Below are positions 1-8,383 of a stretch of 28,080 bases of DNA, one piece after another. The notes beneath the pieces were generated by a model. That model had not been told where the DNA came from and made no database searches. It worked only from the letters and a program-made list of their open reading frames with translations. Source of the DNA: an uncultured Agathobacter sp. (GTDB taxonomy: Bacteria; Bacillota; Clostridia; Lachnospirales; Lachnospiraceae); the NCBI GenBank assembly GCA_934316545.1, contig CAKRDT010000027.1, positions 1 through 28,080 of the forward strand, given 5' to 3'. How positions within the stretch are numbered: position 1 is the first letter of the stretch; every line of letters begins with the position of its first letter. A program made the translations under genes and the position numbers.

Positions 1-23
1 AATGATTTTGTCTAAAATCGTGT

Positions 24-93
24 TCAGCGTAGAAGCCCGCCATCGGGTCAGCCCAGCCGGAGCACGCCGCCACAGGAATTTCGCAAACGCCTA
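24..93 (-). repeat. Dispersed 70-bp repeat, copy A
   Basis: Read on the minus strand this 70-bp GC-rich stretch matches 28004-28073 on the plus strand with 3 mismatches in 70. It begins about 16 nt after the stop of the epimerase gene and points the same way as that gene. Copy B stands in the same relation to mutS2. Beyond it, bases 4-19 form a small AT hairpin (GATTTT/AAAATC). It may be an intergenic repeat family that stops assembly, or a conserved 3' element; the sequence does not decide between these. Confidence 0.85.
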
Positions 94-108
94 TCTTTAC
101 GTACGCGG

Positions 109-981
109 CTAGACAAGAATTGCATATCCTGCTTCCCACGTTGCGCCTGCTGCAATCACATTCTCATATTCACGGTCACGAAGTTCTCCTTCATAACCAA
201 TGCGGTCGCTTCTTCCGTACCAAGGCTCGATACATACAAACGGCGCACTCGGATCTGCCGGTCTCCACACACCAAAAAGCGGTGCATCCATCTCGATCGT
301 AAGGTATGCTTCTCCTGACGCATTGCACAAAGAGGCCTGATGGATTCCCTGATCCGCTAAAATAAGCGCATCGTTATCAAACATATGCTCATCGATTCGA
401 AGTCTGCGATCCTCTAAGACGTAGCTTTTTGTCGCCTCTCCGACAAGATAGCCATCGATTGTCTGACTTACTATGGTTCCATCCACATCAAATTTCAGAT
501 AACACTCACTCTGCTTTTCCGCCTCATTGATCGGACAGTTGAATGCCGGATGCCCACCGATTGCAAATGGCAGCTCTTCCTGAGACGGATTTTCCACATG
601 CCAGAGGACTTCCACTTTCGTATCGCTCAGGCGATATCCGAGTTTTAATACAAATTCGTATGGATATTTTGCCAACGTTTCCTCGTTGGAGTGCAACACA
701 AACCAGATTTCATTCCCGCTCTGTGTATCCAATGCAAACTCCATATCACGCGCGAATCCATGCTGCCCCATATCATACGTCTTGCCCTTCGTGCGGTACT
801 GCTTACCGCTTACATTTCCTACAAACGGGAACAGGACAGGCGAAGTTCTGCCCCAGTATTTCGGATCTGCACACCACATATATTCCGTCCCGGTTTCCTT
901 TTTGACCAACGATTTCAGCTCCGCACCGTGTGAATCAATCTCGATGCGGATCTTATCATTTTCCAAACCATATCTTGCCAT
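109..981 (-). CDS. Aldose 1-epimerase family protein (LacX/GalM-like mutarotase)
   Basis: The 290-residue product belongs to the aldose 1-epimerase superfamily, closest in layout to the LacX-like branch. Family members interconvert the alpha and beta anomers of hexoses in the cytoplasm. Expected motifs are visible: QHGFARD with His74, GGHPAF with His144 (the likely general acid) and CIEPWYGRSD with Glu252 (the likely general base). There is no signal peptide. The start is supported by AAGGAGGAG at 988-996, 6 nt before the ATG. It is the last gene of the sugar locus, 91 nt after the MglB-like lipoprotein gene, with its own extended -10 promoter. The context suggests it handles sugar brought in by MglBAC. 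The exact substrate (galactose, glucose or a phosphorylated sugar) cannot be read from sequence. Confidence 0.9.
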   Translation of the reverse strand: MARYGLENDKIRIEIDSHGAELKSLVKKETGTEYMWCADPKYWGRTSPVLFPFVGNVSGKQYRTKGKTYDMGQHGFARDMEFALDTQSGNEIWFVLHSNEETLAKYPYEFVLKLGYRLSDTKVEVLWHVENPSQEELPFAIGGHPAFNCPINEAEKQSECYLKFDVDGTIVSQTIDGYLVGEATKSYVLEDRRLRIDEHMFDNDALILADQGIHQASLCNASGEAYLTIEMDAPLFGVWRPADPSAPFVCIEPWYGRSDRIGYEGELRDREYENVIAAGATWEAGYAILV

Positions 982-1018
982 AGATAACTCCTCCTTATTT
1001 TCATCTCACTTGTTTTCT

Positions 1019-1027
1019 ATTATAACA
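1019..1027 (-). promoter_or_regulatory. Extended -10 promoter for the epimerase gene
   Basis: The minus strand reads TGTTATAAT, an extended -10 element (TGn plus a perfect TATAAT), about 38 nt upstream of the epimerase start. No good -35 hexamer lies at the right spacing, as is common for extended -10 promoters. It implies the epimerase can be transcribed apart from the regulatory genes upstream. Confidence 0.55.
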
Positions 1028-1072
1028 GACCTTGCGTTTTTTTCATCTGACGGTTGTACATTTTATACTTTT

Positions 1073-2134
1073 TTAAGGAGTTGTGTTACCCTCATTTGTT
1101 TCCAGATAATGATCCACATTGTCGATCGTGACCTTCTGATACGGAAGATAGACTTCGGTTAGATTTTCAAAATTGATCCCGTCCAATCCTTTTCCCGATA
1201 CCGATGCAAATACGATGGCCGCCATCACCTGCGCCTGGCCTTCTTTATCATTGTAGACCGTTCCTGTAAGACGCCCATCCTTCACAGCCTCTAACGCTTC
1301 CTGCATACCATCAACCCCCAGTATCATCGGCATATTATCCTTTGTATATCCCATGAGCCGGTAACTGTCCAATGCTCCCAAAGCCATATCATCATTATTG
1401 GACAGCACCAGTTCAATCGTATTTCCATACTGCCTGATCAGCTGCTCCATTCGGTTCTGAGCCTGTGCACGCTTCCAGTTTGCAATCTCATAACTAAGCT
1501 TTTCCATCTTTATTCCTTTGGCAAGAATCGTCTCTACCGAGCTGTCCGTTCTTACAATTGCATCCTGATGCCCCATCTCGCCTTCCAAAACCACATACTG
1601 GATCTTTCCATCATGATTTTTGTCGATCGATTTGTCATTTAAAATGAGATCCGCTGCAATTTCTCCCTGCATCTGTCCCGACTGTCTCGCTTTCGCGCCA
1701 ACATAATAAAGCTTATCCCATTGCATCATATCTTCCGCGACCGGTTCCCGGTTAAAGAAAATGATCGGAATATTTTTTTCTTTTGCACTATCTATAATTT
1801 CAGACGGGTCTGTGCGGTCCACCAGATTAATGCACAAAATGTTGCATCCCTCATCAATCATTTCTTTTACCTGATCGTTTTGTGTCTTCTGTGAGCCAAC
1901 AGCATCACGGACCGTCACCATAACATCATACGAATCGCCTTTTTGACTATTTAATTCATTCTTAAAACATTGGATCAGATTGCTGATAAAAAGATCTCCC
2001 TGATCGTAGCATGCAATCCCTACATATATTTCGTTTTGATTGTCGGACTCAGAAGCTCCACAGCCCATGATCAGGCAGCCGATTCCGATAACGGTCAAAA
2101 CGGCAATACAAAGTCTGATTCTATTTTGTCTCAT
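1073..2134 (-). CDS. MglB-like galactose/glucose-binding lipoprotein, canonical domain order
   Basis: The 353-residue product is a type I periplasmic-binding protein close to the E. coli galactose/glucose-binding protein. A signal peptide ends in a lipobox (LIMGC, Cys25), so it is a lipoprotein on the outer face of the membrane. Sugar-contact positions known from the E. coli protein are kept: Asp47 and Phe49 near the N-terminus, Asn128 (FFNREP), His189/Asp191/Arg195 (GHQDAIVR), Trp220, Asn247, Asp275 and Asn295. A calcium-binding loop is present at 171-179 (DKNHDGKIQ). It is encoded with the two-component genes rather than with mglA/mglC, 24 nt after the tethered binding protein. It probably feeds the sensor kinase, although sharing the MglAC transporter is also possible. 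It serves as the reference for the permuted MglB at 9988-11283. Confidence 0.9.
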   Translation of the reverse strand: MRQNRIRLCIAVLTVIGIGCLIMGCGASESDNQNEIYVGIACYDQGDLFISNLIQCFKNELNSQKGDSYDVMVTVRDAVGSQKTQNDQVKEMIDEGCNILCINLVDRTDPSEIIDSAKEKNIPIIFFNREPVAEDMMQWDKLYYVGAKARQSGQMQGEIAADLILNDKSIDKNHDGKIQYVVLEGEMGHQDAIVRTDSSVETILAKGIKMEKLSYEIANWKRAQAQNRMEQLIRQYGNTIELVLSNNDDMALGALDSYRLMGYTKDNMPMILGVDGMQEALEAVKDGRLTGTVYNDKEGQAQVMAAIVFASVSGKGLDGINFENLTEVYLPYQKVTIDNVDHYLETNEGNTTP

Positions 2135-2158
2135 ATCGTTTATCCCTCATTCAAGCAA

Positions 2159-3139
2159 TTACTGGCTCATGATAAAAAGCAATTCCTGATTACACTCCGA
2201 AAACAATTCCGATCTGCGGATCACGGTATATTGCACCGTCTGATCCTTCATTTTCCGAATATCTCCGTTCAGTTTCCGGACCACCTGTGTCATACACTGA
2301 TATCCGGCTCCGAATTCATCCGGGACGACCAGACATTTGACGCTGCCATTGTCCAGATAATAGACCGATTCCGTAGAATTACCGATTCCATATACATCCG
2401 CTCCGTGAAGCCGGTTTTCTTTCGAACAGGTTCCGGCTTGTACCACACTCCGATCATCAAGCGTCAAAACGACATCCACCGGTTTTTGCTTCTCCAGAAT
2501 GGTAAGACCATCCTCATTCAGATTGCCGATCAACTTCCAGTCGATTTGCGCCCCCATACGTTCAAGCTCGCTGCAGACAGCCTCCCTCTTCACATAAGCG
2601 ACATCCGACGCCACATCGGACGAAAAGATACCGAAGGTTTTCCCACTGATATCTCCTCCATTGTCATTGAGCACTTCCTGCACCAGCTGCTTCACAAGCG
2701 CAGCCGCATCTGCCTCGGTCGTTGCATATGCAGACTGGCTGCGATTATAACCGGCCGATGACCCGATCAGCATCACCGGTATCTTCGCAGATATCGTTTG
2801 CAAAAGTTCCTCGGAGTCTGCTCCCGGTATCGGTTTGACAATTACCGCATCTGCACCTTTTTTTATTGCAAACTGAATGATCGATGCTTCATCTTCCATC
2901 GATGCAATATCATCCGTACTGATCACTACCATATTGGCCTCACAATCCTCAGAAGCCATGCGAAGACCGTATTTCAGCGATGACCACTGACGGCTGTCCG
3001 AATCAGGAAGTACAACCGCGACTTTATAAACTTCCTTTTCTTTGTTCTGAAAAAGCATCGAACCGGCAAACACAACGACAAGTATTCCAAGCACGATCTC
3101 CAGAATAATGTATTTCTTTGTTCCACTGTGTATATTCAT
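2159..3139 (-). CDS. Membrane-tethered periplasmic-binding-like protein (putative kinase co-sensor)
   Basis: The 326-residue product has an uncleaved-looking membrane anchor (about residues 10-29) and then a substrate-binding fold of the Peripla_BP_4/LacI type, starting at YKVAVVLPDSDS. There is no lipobox cysteine, unlike the two MglB-type proteins here, so it should stay attached through its N-terminal helix. The gene starts 3 nt after the histidine kinase stop and is almost certainly cotranscribed with it. Kinases of the YesM/LytS class are often encoded next to such binding proteins, which present the ligand to the kinase; that role is inferred from position. The sugar ligand is unknown, and conserved galactose contacts are not obvious. 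Confidence 0.8.
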   Translation of the reverse strand: MNIHSGTKKYIILEIVLGILVVVFAGSMLFQNKEKEVYKVAVVLPDSDSRQWSSLKYGLRMASEDCEANMVVISTDDIASMEDEASIIQFAIKKGADAVIVKPIPGADSEELLQTISAKIPVMLIGSSAGYNRSQSAYATTEADAAALVKQLVQEVLNDNGGDISGKTFGIFSSDVASDVAYVKREAVCSELERMGAQIDWKLIGNLNEDGLTILEKQKPVDVVLTLDDRSVVQAGTCSKENRLHGADVYGIGNSTESVYYLDNGSVKCLVVPDEFGAGYQCMTQVVRKLNGDIRKMKDQTVQYTVIRRSELFSECNQELLFIMSQ

Positions 3140-3142
3140 ACC

Positions 3143-4990
3143 TTATTCCTCAACTCTCCTGTCTGTTTCGTGTTCATGGATCTGCCGCCCCTTTTCAAAA
3201 TACTTCTGACGTTCCTCACTGAAGAGTTCCGCCGGCATGCATATGGATACCGTTGTGCCCTCATCCAGTTCACTTTCAATCTTTAATCCATACTCTTTTC
3301 CAAACAGAATCTGAATACGATTATTCACATTTACAAGACCGACTCCCGAACCCTTTTTGTGCACACGCCCCGTATCCGTAAGAAGATCATCAATCTCATC
3401 CGGTGGAATACCTATTCCGTTATCGGTCACAGAAAGAATCAGCATACCATTGTCCATTTTTCCGGAAACTCTAATTTCTCCACAATCTTCCATCCCACGG
3501 ACTCCATAATTGATGGCATTCTCAAGGAGCGGCTGCAACGATAATTTTACGGTACAATATTCATAGAGTGACGGATCCACATCGAACACGACAGAAAACT
3601 GGTTTTTGTAACGTGTCATCTGAATATTCATATAACTTTGTGCATGCTGAAGCTCATCTCTCACGCGAATGATCGTATGCCCCTTCGAGAGACTGATTCG
3701 AAACAGCTTCGCAAGCTGCGTGATCATAAACGAGGCTTCCTCATTTTTGCCGCCTTCTACCATCCATGTGATGGAATCTAACGTATTATACAAAAAATGC
3801 GGATTAATCTGGCTTTGGAGCGCATCCAATTCGCTTTTGCGCCGCTCATTCTGCTGCCACACCACTTCTTTCATCAGTTCTGCATTCTGTTGATACGATT
3901 TTTGGATAGACTCTCCCAGATGGCGGATCTCCGTAGAACCTCCGATGTAGATTTGGGGTTCCCTGTCGGCTTCGTACTTTGTAACCGAATCATTCAATTT
4001 GCGAATCGGTCTTGAAACGCGAAGCGATACGATCCGGTTTATGCCCACAAGCATCATGACCATCAGAAGACTCAGCATGATGATAAACTGTCTGGCATCG
4101 ATCATTTCATCCGTAAAAGCAGAATACGGAACCACTCCGACCAATTTCCATCCGGTATACCCGATGGAGTTTACAAGTACCTTGCGATGCTCCCCCTGAA
4201 ACCTTTCATCGTACACACCATCCTTTTTCTTTGCAGTCTCCAGATTGCTTTCGCTTACGATTCTTCTGGAGAGCTGCACCTGCTGCGGATGATAAATAAT
4301 CTCACCGTTGCTGTCGCACAGATAAAAATACTGTCCGTTACCGAGAGTATTAAGCTGCCGCATCATCCTGGAAATACTTGAATAATCCATATCAACAAGA
4401 AGCACACCAAGCTTTGCGATCTCTCCATTTGACATATCCACTGCGCGGCTGGAAGAAATAACCCAGTAATAACGTCTGGTTCCATCATCAAAGATATTTT
4501 GGATATGAGGTGTTGAAAAATGGATATTTTCCACCTCGCGTTCTGCCTCAACGAACCACTGCTGCGACGTAACATCGATCTCCTCTTTCTGCGCCGCAAC
4601 CGGCTCTGCTGCAAGCAGTTCCCCATTGTTCGTATAGACAGCGATGCTTCGCAGCTTGTCTTTATTGGCTTCATAAAGCAGCTGCATCTGTTCCTTGACC
4701 TGTGCCAAATCCGTAGCGAAATTGGTTTCCTTGATAATATTGTAATATGCTGCGTCCGATACCTGCCGCATATTGACCAGGTATTCTTCTATATTATCTT
4801 CCGTCTGTTCCATCAGCTTCGCTGTGCTGTTAACGCTCTCCTGTCGGGAAGCAGAAGCGAACAGGATATACATGACACTTCCCATGCATAAAACAATAGA
4901 AATAGAAATCAGTGAAAAAGCAATCATGATGGTTGTCTGAATTTCTCCCGGTTTCCATTTTTTTAAATGCTTCAATCGTTTTTTATTCAA
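3143..4990 (-). CDS. Sensor histidine kinase, YesM/LytS type
   Basis: The protein is 615 residues from the chosen TTG. Order: transmembrane helix (about 20-45), extracellular Cache-like sensor (about 46-300), second helix (about 301-320), HAMP-like linker, His_kinase domain with NPHFLYN (His398) and a GHKL ATPase with LLENAINYG, DNGIGI and GSGVGLVNVNNR. It should phosphorylate the response regulator encoded just upstream. The reading frame is open back to an ATG at 5050, but that start would overlap the regulator by 68 nt and has no clear ribosome binding site. TTG at 4988-4990 overlaps the regulator stop by 8 nt, with GGAG 10 nt upstream, and is favoured. The next gene begins 3 nt after the stop and encodes a tethered binding protein. 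Confidence 0.9.
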   Translation of the reverse strand: MNKKRLKHLKKWKPGEIQTTIMIAFSLISISIVLCMGSVMYILFASASRQESVNSTAKLMEQTEDNIEEYLVNMRQVSDAAYYNIIKETNFATDLAQVKEQMQLLYEANKDKLRSIAVYTNNGELLAAEPVAAQKEEIDVTSQQWFVEAEREVENIHFSTPHIQNIFDDGTRRYYWVISSSRAVDMSNGEIAKLGVLLVDMDYSSISRMMRQLNTLGNGQYFYLCDSNGEIIYHPQQVQLSRRIVSESNLETAKKKDGVYDERFQGEHRKVLVNSIGYTGWKLVGVVPYSAFTDEMIDARQFIIMLSLLMVMMLVGINRIVSLRVSRPIRKLNDSVTKYEADREPQIYIGGSTEIRHLGESIQKSYQQNAELMKEVVWQQNERRKSELDALQSQINPHFLYNTLDSITWMVEGGKNEEASFMITQLAKLFRISLSKGHTIIRVRDELQHAQSYMNIQMTRYKNQFSVVFDVDPSLYEYCTVKLSLQPLLENAINYGVRGMEDCGEIRVSGKMDNGMLILSVTDNGIGIPPDEIDDLLTDTGRVHKKGSGVGLVNVNNRIQILFGKEYGLKIESELDEGTTVSICMPAELFSEERQKYFEKGRQIHEHETDRRVEE

Positions 4991-6590
4991 CCTTTGTATA
5001 CTCCGATCTGTATTTCGATGGTGAAACCCCATATTGCCGCTTAAATACATAGCTAAAATAGTTAGGATCTGTATAACCTACACTCTGCGCAATCACGTAG
5101 CTTTTCTCCGTTGTCTCAATCAGAAGGCGGGCCGCCTTTCCCATACGATATTGTGTCAGATAGGCAACAAACGAGTCCCCTGTCTCTTTTTTGAACATAC
5201 TCGAAAAATAGGAATTGGATATCGCAAGTGCATCACAGATATCATCCAGTGATAAATCCTCCTTCTGATAATTATTGTGAACATATTCCTTTGCCTGCCG
5301 TATCATCGACTGCGCAGAACTGTCTCGTGCACTCTGGATTTTCTCATGCAGCCTGATACAGATTTCAAGCAGCCATTGTTTTAACACATCCTTTTCCATC
5401 GTGATCAGATTGGAGTACTCTGCGATCATTTCGCCGGCCTCCTCCCCCATACCGGCATCATTATTGATGGTAAAACGATAAAGTGTACTGACCAGCTCCA
5501 TTACCGTCACCTGATGCTCCTTTATGGATCTGGAATGTTCATAGATCTTATCCAGATAATTCTCAATTGCATCACCAATATCTTCCGCTGTTCCGAGACG
5601 TATCATCTTAAGCACCTGCGCCAGTTCCGATTCACTGTCGGTCACTGAGATTTCTGCTTTCTGCGGAATGATCTCCCGAATATTGATGGCGCGTTCCCCA
5701 CCGTAAAGCACCCGGTAGGATACTGCCTCTTTTGCACTGTTGTATGACTGCGGCAGATCTATGATATTCTGACATATCTGCCCGATTCCGATTGTCACAA
5801 CCGCCCCCATAATACGATACATATATTTGCAGAACCGGTCACATTCATCCGTGAGTTCCGGAATCTCGCTCTCCTCCTGAATCTGTACGATCATCAGGGT
5901 ATTGTCCAGGTAGGTAAAACTGCTTGCATTCCATTTTTCTGCCAGCTGCTCCCTTACCTGCTTGTCGACCGACACTCTGAGCAGCCGGACGTCCATATCT
6001 TTTGGGGCTTTGGATGCCGAAGTATGCACAACCAGGCAGCAAAAAAGCGGACCGTCAAACGAGATCTGGAAGTTTTCCATATATCCGGCAAGCTCGTCCT
6101 CATGGATTTTACCCTCGATCAAAGTCGAATAAAAATTTGCCTGAAACAACGGAAGGGAATGCATATAATATTCCTGCAGGACCGCCACGTTTTTCTTTTC
6201 GTCGATCTCCTGATCCATCTTCTCCTTGAGTTTTCGGAATACATTGGTCAATTCACCCGCATTCAAAGGCTTTAACACATACTCCTCAATTTCTAAGTGA
6301 ACCGCTTCTCTCGCATACTCAAATTCATCGAATCCGGTAAAAAGCAGCACGTGTGTCGTCGGGTATTTCTGCCTGATATTGCTGCACAGCTCCATTCCAT
6401 CCATGTATGGCATACGAATATCCGTCATCACCACATCCGGCTGGTTTTCTTCCATGATTTCCAACGCCTTGATTCCGTTGTTCGCATGCCCGATAACGGA
6501 AAATCCCAGCTCTTCCCACGGAATCTTATGCATGATCACCTGAATAACTTCTTCTTCATCATCTACAAGAAGTAATGTATATTGATTCAT
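4983..6590 (-). CDS. Response regulator, REC plus AraC-type DNA-binding domain (YesN-like)
   Basis: The 535-residue product has an N-terminal receiver domain with acidic pocket Asp10/Asp11, phosphoacceptor Asp57 (MTDIRMPYMDG), Thr85 and Lys107 (VLKPL). A long middle region follows, then a C-terminal AraC/XylS double helix-turn-helix (about 430-535) ending in SVGYTDPNYFSYVFKRQYGVSP. It is the first gene of the regulatory operon, directly downstream of the mglBAC terminator, and overlaps the kinase gene. The probable target is the mglB promoter region and perhaps its own operon; this is inferred from position. The start ATG at 6590 is preceded by a G-rich GGGGAAAAAGG stretch and an extended -10 element about 40 nt further up. 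Confidence 0.93.
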   Translation of the reverse strand: MNQYTLLLVDDEEEVIQVIMHKIPWEELGFSVIGHANNGIKALEIMEENQPDVVMTDIRMPYMDGMELCSNIRQKYPTTHVLLFTGFDEFEYAREAVHLEIEEYVLKPLNAGELTNVFRKLKEKMDQEIDEKKNVAVLQEYYMHSLPLFQANFYSTLIEGKIHEDELAGYMENFQISFDGPLFCCLVVHTSASKAPKDMDVRLLRVSVDKQVREQLAEKWNASSFTYLDNTLMIVQIQEESEIPELTDECDRFCKYMYRIMGAVVTIGIGQICQNIIDLPQSYNSAKEAVSYRVLYGGERAINIREIIPQKAEISVTDSESELAQVLKMIRLGTAEDIGDAIENYLDKIYEHSRSIKEHQVTVMELVSTLYRFTINNDAGMGEEAGEMIAEYSNLITMEKDVLKQWLLEICIRLHEKIQSARDSSAQSMIRQAKEYVHNNYQKEDLSLDDICDALAISNSYFSSMFKKETGDSFVAYLTQYRMGKAARLLIETTEKSYVIAQSVGYTDPNYFSYVFKRQYGVSPSKYRSEYTKVE

Positions 6591-6630
6591 CCTTTTTCCC
6601 CACTTATTTTTGTTCTATCATCTACGACTA

Positions 6631-6639
6631 ATTATACCA
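6631..6639 (-). promoter_or_regulatory. Extended -10 promoter of the regulator/kinase operon
   Basis: The minus strand reads TGGTATAAT, which is TGn followed by a perfect TATAAT, between the mglC terminator and the response regulator start. A -35 hexamer is not recognisable because that position falls in the T-run of the terminator. It makes the regulatory operon a separate transcription unit from mglBAC. Confidence 0.6.
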
Positions 6640-6652
6640 ATTTCTTCGTATG

Positions 6653-6690
6653 AAAAAAAGAGTGTCAGACCAATATTTCGTCTGACACTC
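6653..6690 (-). terminator. Intrinsic terminator after mglC
   Basis: On the minus strand a perfect 11-bp stem (GAGTGTCAGAC with GTCTGACACTC, 6660-6670 and 6680-6690) with a 9-nt loop is followed by seven T. It lies just after the mglC stop and closes the mglBAC transcription unit. Confidence 0.92.
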
Positions 6691-6712
6691 CTGTTTTAAA
6701 ATCAATCAGTCA

Positions 6713-8365
6713 TTACTTCTTCTGAACATATTTCAGGCAGTCGAGTGTTACGGCTACAAGAATAATGATGCCGGAGAATACGAACTGAAGGTTTGTATCG
6801 ATACCAAGGATTGTAAGAGAGTATGTCAATGCAGTAAAGATGAACACACCAGTTACAACACCGGAGATTTTACCGATACCACCGGTAAAGGATACACCAC
6901 CAACTACACAGGCTGCAATGGCATCCATATCCCAGCCCTGTCCATAAGCTGCGGATCCGGAACCTACCATTCGGATACACTCAAGCCATGAACCGAATCC
7001 ATATAACACACCTGCCATAACAAATGCGCAAAGTGTAATTGCAAATACAGAAATACCGGACACTGCTGCTGCCTCAGGGTTTCCACCTACTGCATATAAA
7101 TATTTTCCAAATGTTGTCTTATTCCAGATGAACCATACAATAATGATTGCTGCAAGTGCCCAGAGAATAATTGTCGGGAAACCATTAATCTTAGGGATGA
7201 TCATGTTTGGAATCGTAGGCTCGATTGCACCGAAGGATACACCCTTTGTTGCGTAAGTTACCAGACCGAATATTACAAGCATATTTGCCATGGTTGAAAT
7301 AAACGGATGCATCTTAAACTTCGCAGTAAAGAATCCGGCAATACTCGTAAAGAACGTACAGAACACGATACACAGTACTAAAGCAAGTAATACGCGTGCT
7401 CCTGTCGGCATACCTGTAAAGTCAAAGATATGTCCGAACACACCACCGGTGTTGATTCCCTGATGCATCACGATCGTTGCAGTGGTCATACCCATACCAA
7501 CCATTCGTCCTACAGAAAGATCCGTTCCGGCAAGGAGGATCAATCCTGCAACACCCAGTGCAAGGAACATTCTAGGCGAAGCCTGCTGTAAAATGTTCAG
7601 CACATTATTATAGGTAAGAAGAGGAGTTCCCTTCTTAATCGGTGTGATAATACACAAAGCGATGAAAATGATAAGGATTGCAATATACAGACCATTCTGC
7701 AGGAGGAACGAACGACGGTTGAACGTATATTTGTAATTCTCCCACTTCTGTGCTCTTGATTCCATAAATGTAAATTTGGAAAGTCTCAAATTATCGATCA
7801 GATGATATTTATGACGGAATGCCTCATGCTTTCTGTCCTTAATCTCCTGATATTCCTTTTCAAGTTCCAGCTTTGCATTAGAAAGACGGTTCTTATGTAC
7901 ATAATTCTCGTCTTTGATCTCCCGCTGCTCCGAGAGTGATGCCAGATTATCTTTGTGCTGCTTGTCAAGTTCTGCAAGCTTTCTCTCGTAATTCTCTTTT
8001 GCCTGCACCTTCTGTGCTTCGCAGCTTTCTTTTACCTGGTTAAAATAATCCACTTCAAAGTGTGCTTTTAAATATGCTTCCGCATCCGCGATCAGCTTGT
8101 CGATTTCAGCCTTGTTCTTTGCTTCCACTGCTTTTGCTTTGGAAAGATCTTTACTGATTTCGGCAATATGCTCGCTTTTCTCTGTCTTTGACAATGTACG
8201 GTCTCTCTTGATCGCATCAATCGTATTATTGTATGAGAGTACCTTTGCCGTACCATCTTCTCGCAAAGCATCAATTTTTTTCTGTATTCCACCGACATAT
8301 TCATCGATCGGCTTGCGCAGGGCGAGTTCCTGCTCTGCCGTAAGAATTTTACTGTTATTAGCCAT
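6713..8365 (-). CDS. mglC: Galactose/methyl-galactoside ABC permease with long N-terminal extension
   Basis: The 550-residue product ends in about 330 residues of a typical MglC/RbsC-type membrane permease. The first helix is at about 224-241, and family stretches such as LALGVAGLILLAGTDLSVG and VGGVSFTGGIGK are present. Usual family length is about 335, so the first ~215 residues are extra. They are soluble, rich in Lys, Glu and Ala with long heptad-like stretches (about 60-185), and look like a cytoplasmic coiled coil. No known domain is recognised in them. There is one clean frame, with AAAGGGAG before the ATG, so this is not an artefact of a wrong start. It works with MglA and MglB to import hexose and is the last gene of the operon. 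Confidence 0.93.
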   Translation of the reverse strand: MANNSKILTAEQELALRKPIDEYVGGIQKKIDALREDGTAKVLSYNNTIDAIKRDRTLSKTEKSEHIAEISKDLSKAKAVEAKNKAEIDKLIADAEAYLKAHFEVDYFNQVKESCEAQKVQAKENYERKLAELDKQHKDNLASLSEQREIKDENYVHKNRLSNAKLELEKEYQEIKDRKHEAFRHKYHLIDNLRLSKFTFMESRAQKWENYKYTFNRRSFLLQNGLYIAILIIFIALCIITPIKKGTPLLTYNNVLNILQQASPRMFLALGVAGLILLAGTDLSVGRMVGMGMTTATIVMHQGINTGGVFGHIFDFTGMPTGARVLLALVLCIVFCTFFTSIAGFFTAKFKMHPFISTMANMLVIFGLVTYATKGVSFGAIEPTIPNMIIPKINGFPTIILWALAAIIIVWFIWNKTTFGKYLYAVGGNPEAAAVSGISVFAITLCAFVMAGVLYGFGSWLECIRMVGSGSAAYGQGWDMDAIAACVVGGVSFTGGIGKISGVVTGVFIFTALTYSLTILGIDTNLQFVFSGIIILVAVTLDCLKYVQKK

Positions 8366-8383
8366 ATCTGTCTTCTCCCTTTA

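Noticed and set aside
686..1162. 158-codon open frame on the plus strand
   Set aside because: It lies antisense to the epimerase gene and reads through the promoter and gap; the composition is not protein-like.
1970..2761. 263-codon open frame on the plus strand
   Set aside because: It is antisense to the two binding-protein genes, has no recognisable family and follows from the codon pattern of the real genes.
4991..5050. Upstream ATG start of the histidine kinase
   Set aside because: It would overlap the regulator by 68 nt with no good ribosome binding site; TTG at 4990 fits coupling better, though the ATG is not excluded.
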